Shown: positions 5,343-5,924 of the stretch, piece by piece
How positions within the stretch are numbered: position 1 is the stretch's first letter
How the letters are laid out: each line of letters opens with the position of its first letter
Assembly (NCBI GenBank): GCA_964384805.1
Contig: CAYLLO010000054.1
Location: forward strand, 1 to 5,924
DNA length: 5,924 nucleotides
Source: HGM10611 sp964384805
GTDB taxonomy: Bacteria > Bacillota_I > Bacilli_A > ML615J-28 > CAG-313
Direction of reading: 5' to 3'
Notes under the pieces: model-generated
Told to the model about the DNA's origin: nothing
Database searches by the model: none
The model's input: only the letters and a program-made list of their open reading frames with translations
Made by a program: the position numbers and the translations under genes

Positions 5343-5754
5343 ATATCCAGATTCTATCTTTGCCAATAACAACAATTTCATGATTTAATAATAAGTCCTT
5401 AAACTTTTTACCTTCTATTTCACAATTTTCTAACAAATCATAAATATCAGTGTACCATCCAACATAATGAACTTCATTAAATGATAATTCGCCTTGAGGC
5501 AATGTTAAATCTATTAATGCAACCTCATATTCACATTTAAACAAATCCTTACCAACAATTTTTGAAAACTTTCTTTTTAGTTCTTCATCTTCCATAGGAT
5601 ACCTACAAAGATGATAAGTTTTACCATTATATGTAAAATCCATTCCTTGATTTGTCTCGAATTCTTCATTTTTATCGCGCAAATATTCTCTTATAAAATC
5701 ATTAATATCATCATAAATATCTAGTGCTTCATATGCTCCATCTTTTATTCCCAT
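5341..5754 (-). CDS. Acidic 137-residue protein of unknown function
   Basis: I do not recognise a family. The protein has no signal peptide or membrane segment and is strongly acidic, with 30 Asp/Glu against 17 Lys/Arg by my count. The N-terminal part is dense in Asp (DIYDDINDF at 12-20) and looks helical. From about 38 alternating strand-like segments follow (MDFTYNGKTYHLCRYPM at 38-54, YEVALIDLTLPQGELSF at 76-92, VHYVGWYTDIYDLLENCEIE at 95-114), ending in a hydrophobic strand IVVIGKDRIWI (127-137). Three cysteines (50, 74, 111) are scattered and do not form a metal motif. The start is supported by AAAGGAGG (5766-5773), though the 11-nt spacing is long; the GTG between is followed by a stop and cannot serve. 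It has its own extended -10. Small acidic soluble proteins near mobile-element debris include immunity and anti-restriction proteins, but nothing here proves either. Confidence 0.75.
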   Translation of the reverse strand: MGIKDGAYEALDIYDDINDFIREYLRDKNEEFETNQGMDFTYNGKTYHLCRYPMEDEELKRKFSKIVGKDLFKCEYEVALIDLTLPQGELSFNEVHYVGWYTDIYDLLENCEIEGKKFKDLLLNHEIVVIGKDRIWI

Positions 5755-5765
5755 GTTACACTGTA

Positions 5766-5790
5766 CCTCCTTTCTGTAATCATTATAACA
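5766..5790 (-). promoter_or_regulatory. Extended -10 promoter and Shine-Dalgarno of the unknown gene
   Basis: On the minus strand TGT (5788-5790) directly precedes a perfect TATAAT (5782-5787). No -35 consensus is seen at 16-18 nt. The predicted start near 5775 falls just before the Shine-Dalgarno AAAGGAGG (5766-5773), so the leader is about 21 nt. Confidence 0.6.
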
Positions 5791-5792
5791 AA

Positions 5793-5855
5793 AAAAGTAC
5801 TCACTTGTGTTGTTAAGAATTAGGGATTCTTACATGAACACAATTGGGTACTTTT
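5793..5855. repeat. 63-nt imperfect hairpin, probable bidirectional terminator
   Basis: Three paired blocks are nested around the loop 5821-5825: 5793-5800 with 5848-5855 (8 bp), 5805-5811 with 5837-5843 (7 bp) and 5814-5820 with 5826-5832 (7 bp). On the plus strand three more pairs (5801-5803 with 5845-5847) nearly join the outer blocks. The plus strand continues TTTT A TTTT and the minus strand has a run of seven Ts (5790s), so both directions have a U tail. It lies directly upstream of the -10 of the unknown gene. The length and interruptions also fit a small palindromic repeat or an element end. Confidence 0.6.
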
Positions 5856-5860
5856 ATTTT

Positions 5861-5878
5861 AACATTTATAAAAATGTT
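5861..5878. repeat. AT-rich inverted repeat near the right edge
   Basis: AACATTT (5861-5867) and AAATGTT (5872-5878) form a perfect 7-bp inverted repeat around ATAA. No gene can be defined in 5856-5924. GGAGA in the last five bases could be a Shine-Dalgarno for a plus-strand gene beyond the edge, which would place this repeat in its upstream region. Its role is unknown. Confidence 0.35.
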
Positions 5879-5924
5879 TAAACTTGAAACTATTAAAACA
5901 CTTAAACAACAATCTTACTGGAGA

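Noticed and set aside
5859..5924. C-terminus of a minus-strand gene entering from the right edge
   Set aside because: A minus-strand frame is open from the edge to a TAA at 5859-5861, but its 21 residues are Lys/Phe-rich and look like translated AT-rich spacer. A second frame closes at about 5902. Too little sequence is present to call either.
1..5924. TGA reassigned to tryptophan (mycoplasma-like code)
   Set aside because: No complete gene here ends in TGA, which raised the question. However, all genes are full length without internal TGA and their tryptophans are TGG, so the standard code suffices.
1..5924. CRISPR array, tRNA, rRNA, or complete insertion sequence
   Set aside because: No regularly spaced repeats, cloverleaf-like segments, rRNA-like GC-richer blocks, or transposase with terminal repeats were seen.

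Overview
The window looks like chromosome from a low-GC Bacillota-type bacterium (Bacilli/Erysipelotrichia/RF39-like or a low-GC clostridium). The reasons are very AT-rich spacers, strong AGGAGG-type Shine-Dalgarno sites, TTGACA/TATAAT-type promoters with TGn extensions, and U-tailed hairpin terminators. All tryptophans in the main genes are TGG and no gene is broken by TGA, so the standard bacterial code fits. The taxon is inferred from composition and gene content only.

Layout, left to right. (1) Positions 1-55, minus: the first 18 codons of a gene with a signal-peptide-like N-terminus, with a good promoter at 104-132. (2) Divergent to it, 238-720 plus: a TspO/MBR-family membrane protein ending in a strong terminator (715-749). 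(3) 773-3286, minus: a two-gene peptidase operon, an M29 aminopeptidase followed by an M18 aminopeptidase, with the first stop codon inside the second gene's ribosome-binding site. (4) 3450-4761, minus: a Na+-translocating decarboxylase beta subunit (OadB type) followed by a 48-residue OadG-like membrane protein, with the same stop/ribosome-binding-site overlap, its own promoter and its own terminator. (5) 4863-5293: a serine recombinase remnant on the plus strand without its catalytic N-terminus. Its first codons form a strong intrinsic terminator when read on the minus strand, just upstream of the oadB promoter. (6) 5341-5754, minus: an acidic 137-residue protein I cannot assign, with a long imperfect hairpin (5793-5855) upstream of its promoter.

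How the parts fit. Positions 773-4761 read as ordinary housekeeping and energy metabolism: cytosolic aminopeptidases releasing amino acids, and the membrane part of a sodium pump that uses decarboxylation energy. The carboxyltransferase (alpha) and biotin-carrier subunits that such a pump needs are not in the window. Positions 4863-5924 look like a worn accessory segment (recombinase fragment, unknown gene, palindromes).

I found no CRISPR array, tRNA, rRNA, complete mobile element or clear new defence system. The less ordinary items are the terminator built from recombinase codons, the alpha-less OadB/mini-OadG pair, the palindrome on the oadB -35 box, and the unassigned acidic protein.
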